A DNA stretch of 64,000 bases. It comes from Flintibacter sp. KGMB00164. GTDB taxonomy: Bacteria; Bacillota; Clostridia; Oscillospirales; Oscillospiraceae. Location of the stretch: positions 2,119,001 to 2,183,000 of the forward strand of contig NZ_CP044227.1 of assembly GCF_008727735.1 (NCBI RefSeq). The letters run 5' to 3'. The notes beneath the pieces were generated by a model. It worked only from the letters and a program-made list of their open reading frames with translations. It had not been told where the DNA came from and did not search any database. A program made the position numbers and the translations under genes. The first letter of the stretch is position 1; each line of letters begins with the position of its first letter. Shown piece by piece: positions 63,352 through 64,000 of this stretch.

Positions 63352-64000
63352 ATGGCTGACGACATCAAGACCGGCGCCCCCGCCACCGAGGGTCCCGCCC
63401 CCAGCCAGAACTTTATTCATGAATTTATCGCGGAGGACATCGCTCCCGGCGGACGCTTTGCCGGGATGCAAGTCCACACCCGTTTTCCGCCCGAGCCCAA
63501 CGGCTATCTCCACATCGGCCACTGCAAGGCGCTGATCATCGACTTCGGCTCTGCTGAGAAGTTCGGCGGCATCTGCAACCTGCGCATGGACGACACCAAC
63601 CCCGCCAAGGAGGACACCGAGTTCGTAGACGCCATCCAGGAGGACATCCACTGGCTGGGCTTTGACTGGGGTGACCGCTTCTTCTACGGCAGCGATTACT
63701 TCGAAAAGACCTACGAGCTGGCTGTGGGCCTCATCAAGAAGGGCCTGGCCTACGTGTGCGAGCTGACCCCCGAGCAGTTCAAGGACTACCGCGGCGACAC
63801 CAACACCCCCGCCCGCTCCCCCTGGCGTGACCGCCCCATCGAGGAGAGCCTGGACCTGTTCGAGCGGATGAAGAACGGCGAGTTCCCCGAGGGCAAGTAC
63901 ACCCTGCGTGCCAAGATCGACCTGGAGAGCGGTAACTTCAATATGCGCGACCCGGTGCTCTACCGCATCCGCTATATCGAGCATCACCGCCAGGGTACCA
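63352..64000 (+). CDS. glnS: Glutaminyl-tRNA synthetase, 5' part (cut by window edge)
   Basis: First 216 codons. Class I HIGH motif in [23 protein letters not shown] and the downstream [23 protein letters not shown] block mark a GlnRS rather than a GluRS. AspPro-rich N-terminus precedes it. Start ATG after GGAGGG. Presence of GlnRS implies direct charging of tRNA-Gln here, although GatCAB may also exist. Confidence 0.95.
   Translation, partial: MADDIKTGAPATEGPAPSQNFIHEFIAEDIAPGGRFAGMQVHTRFPPEPNGYLHIGHCKALIIDFGSAEKFGGICNLRMDDTNPAKEDTEFVDAIQEDIHWLGFDWGDRFFYGSDYFEKTYELAVGLIKKGLAYVCELTPEQFKDYRGDTNTPARSPWRDRPIEESLDLFERMKNGEFPEGKYTLRAKIDLESGNFNMRDPVLYRIRYIEHHRQGT

Overview
The window looks like a piece of chromosome from an anaerobic, gut-type, GC-rich Firmicute, most likely Oscillospiraceae (Flavonifractor / Lawsonibacter / Intestinimonas-like). 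The reasons are T-box leaders, the sporulation-type genes ymxH and a SpoVB-like flippase, a group B [FeFe] hydrogenase, rubrerythrin, a fermentative citrate lyase, a crotonase, GGAGG ribosome binding sites before nearly every gene, and consensus TTGACA/TATAAT promoters. I saw no phage, IS, integrase, CRISPR, tRNA or rRNA. The family assignment is inference.

Layout. 1-12 kb: rubrerythrin (cut by the window edge); a Cys T-box leader driving cysE-cysS; a divergent Xre regulator with a small membrane protein; hinT; two tandem, paralogous ECF sigma / DUF4179 pairs, each with a similar candidate self-promoter; and a T-box leader driving a lipoprotein gene and alaS. 12-21 kb: a TetR regulator and glgB, then a citrate lyase operon (citD-E-F-C-XG) followed by two half-size chromate-type transporters, with a divergent LysR regulator and a perfect LysR-type box between them. 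21-30 kb: rsmI, a methyltransferase, a NUDIX hydrolase, argS, a DUF1934 protein, YibE/F and a lipoprotein alkaline phosphatase.

30-38 kb: an Rrf2 regulator divergent from a group B [FeFe] hydrogenase; a cell-envelope block (NlpC/P60 hydrolase, a small protein, an LTA-synthase-like enzyme) whose shared intergenic region carries two perfect WalR-type direct repeats; ymxH; rpsB-tsf. 38-45 kb: an AraC regulator and a glycan operon (GH5, GPH transporter, GH43). 45-50 kb: larA; a THEP1-like NTPase preceded by a riboswitch-like leader; a SpoVB-like flippase; a crotonase; an AEC transporter.

50.1-50.9 kb holds no credible protein gene. Its minus strand has a consensus promoter, many local stems and two terminators in tandem. 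I read it as a roughly 650-680 nt ornate noncoding RNA, and it is the most interesting element here. 51-64 kb: DUF2461, a VanW protein with a third WalR-type box at its promoter, an XpaC-like protein, a second LTA-synthase-like enzyme, cstA with a coupled unknown gene, a YhhN-like and a DUF1461 membrane protein, a thioredoxin system whose reductase lacks the usual NADPH motifs, a NimA-like flavoprotein and the start of glnS.
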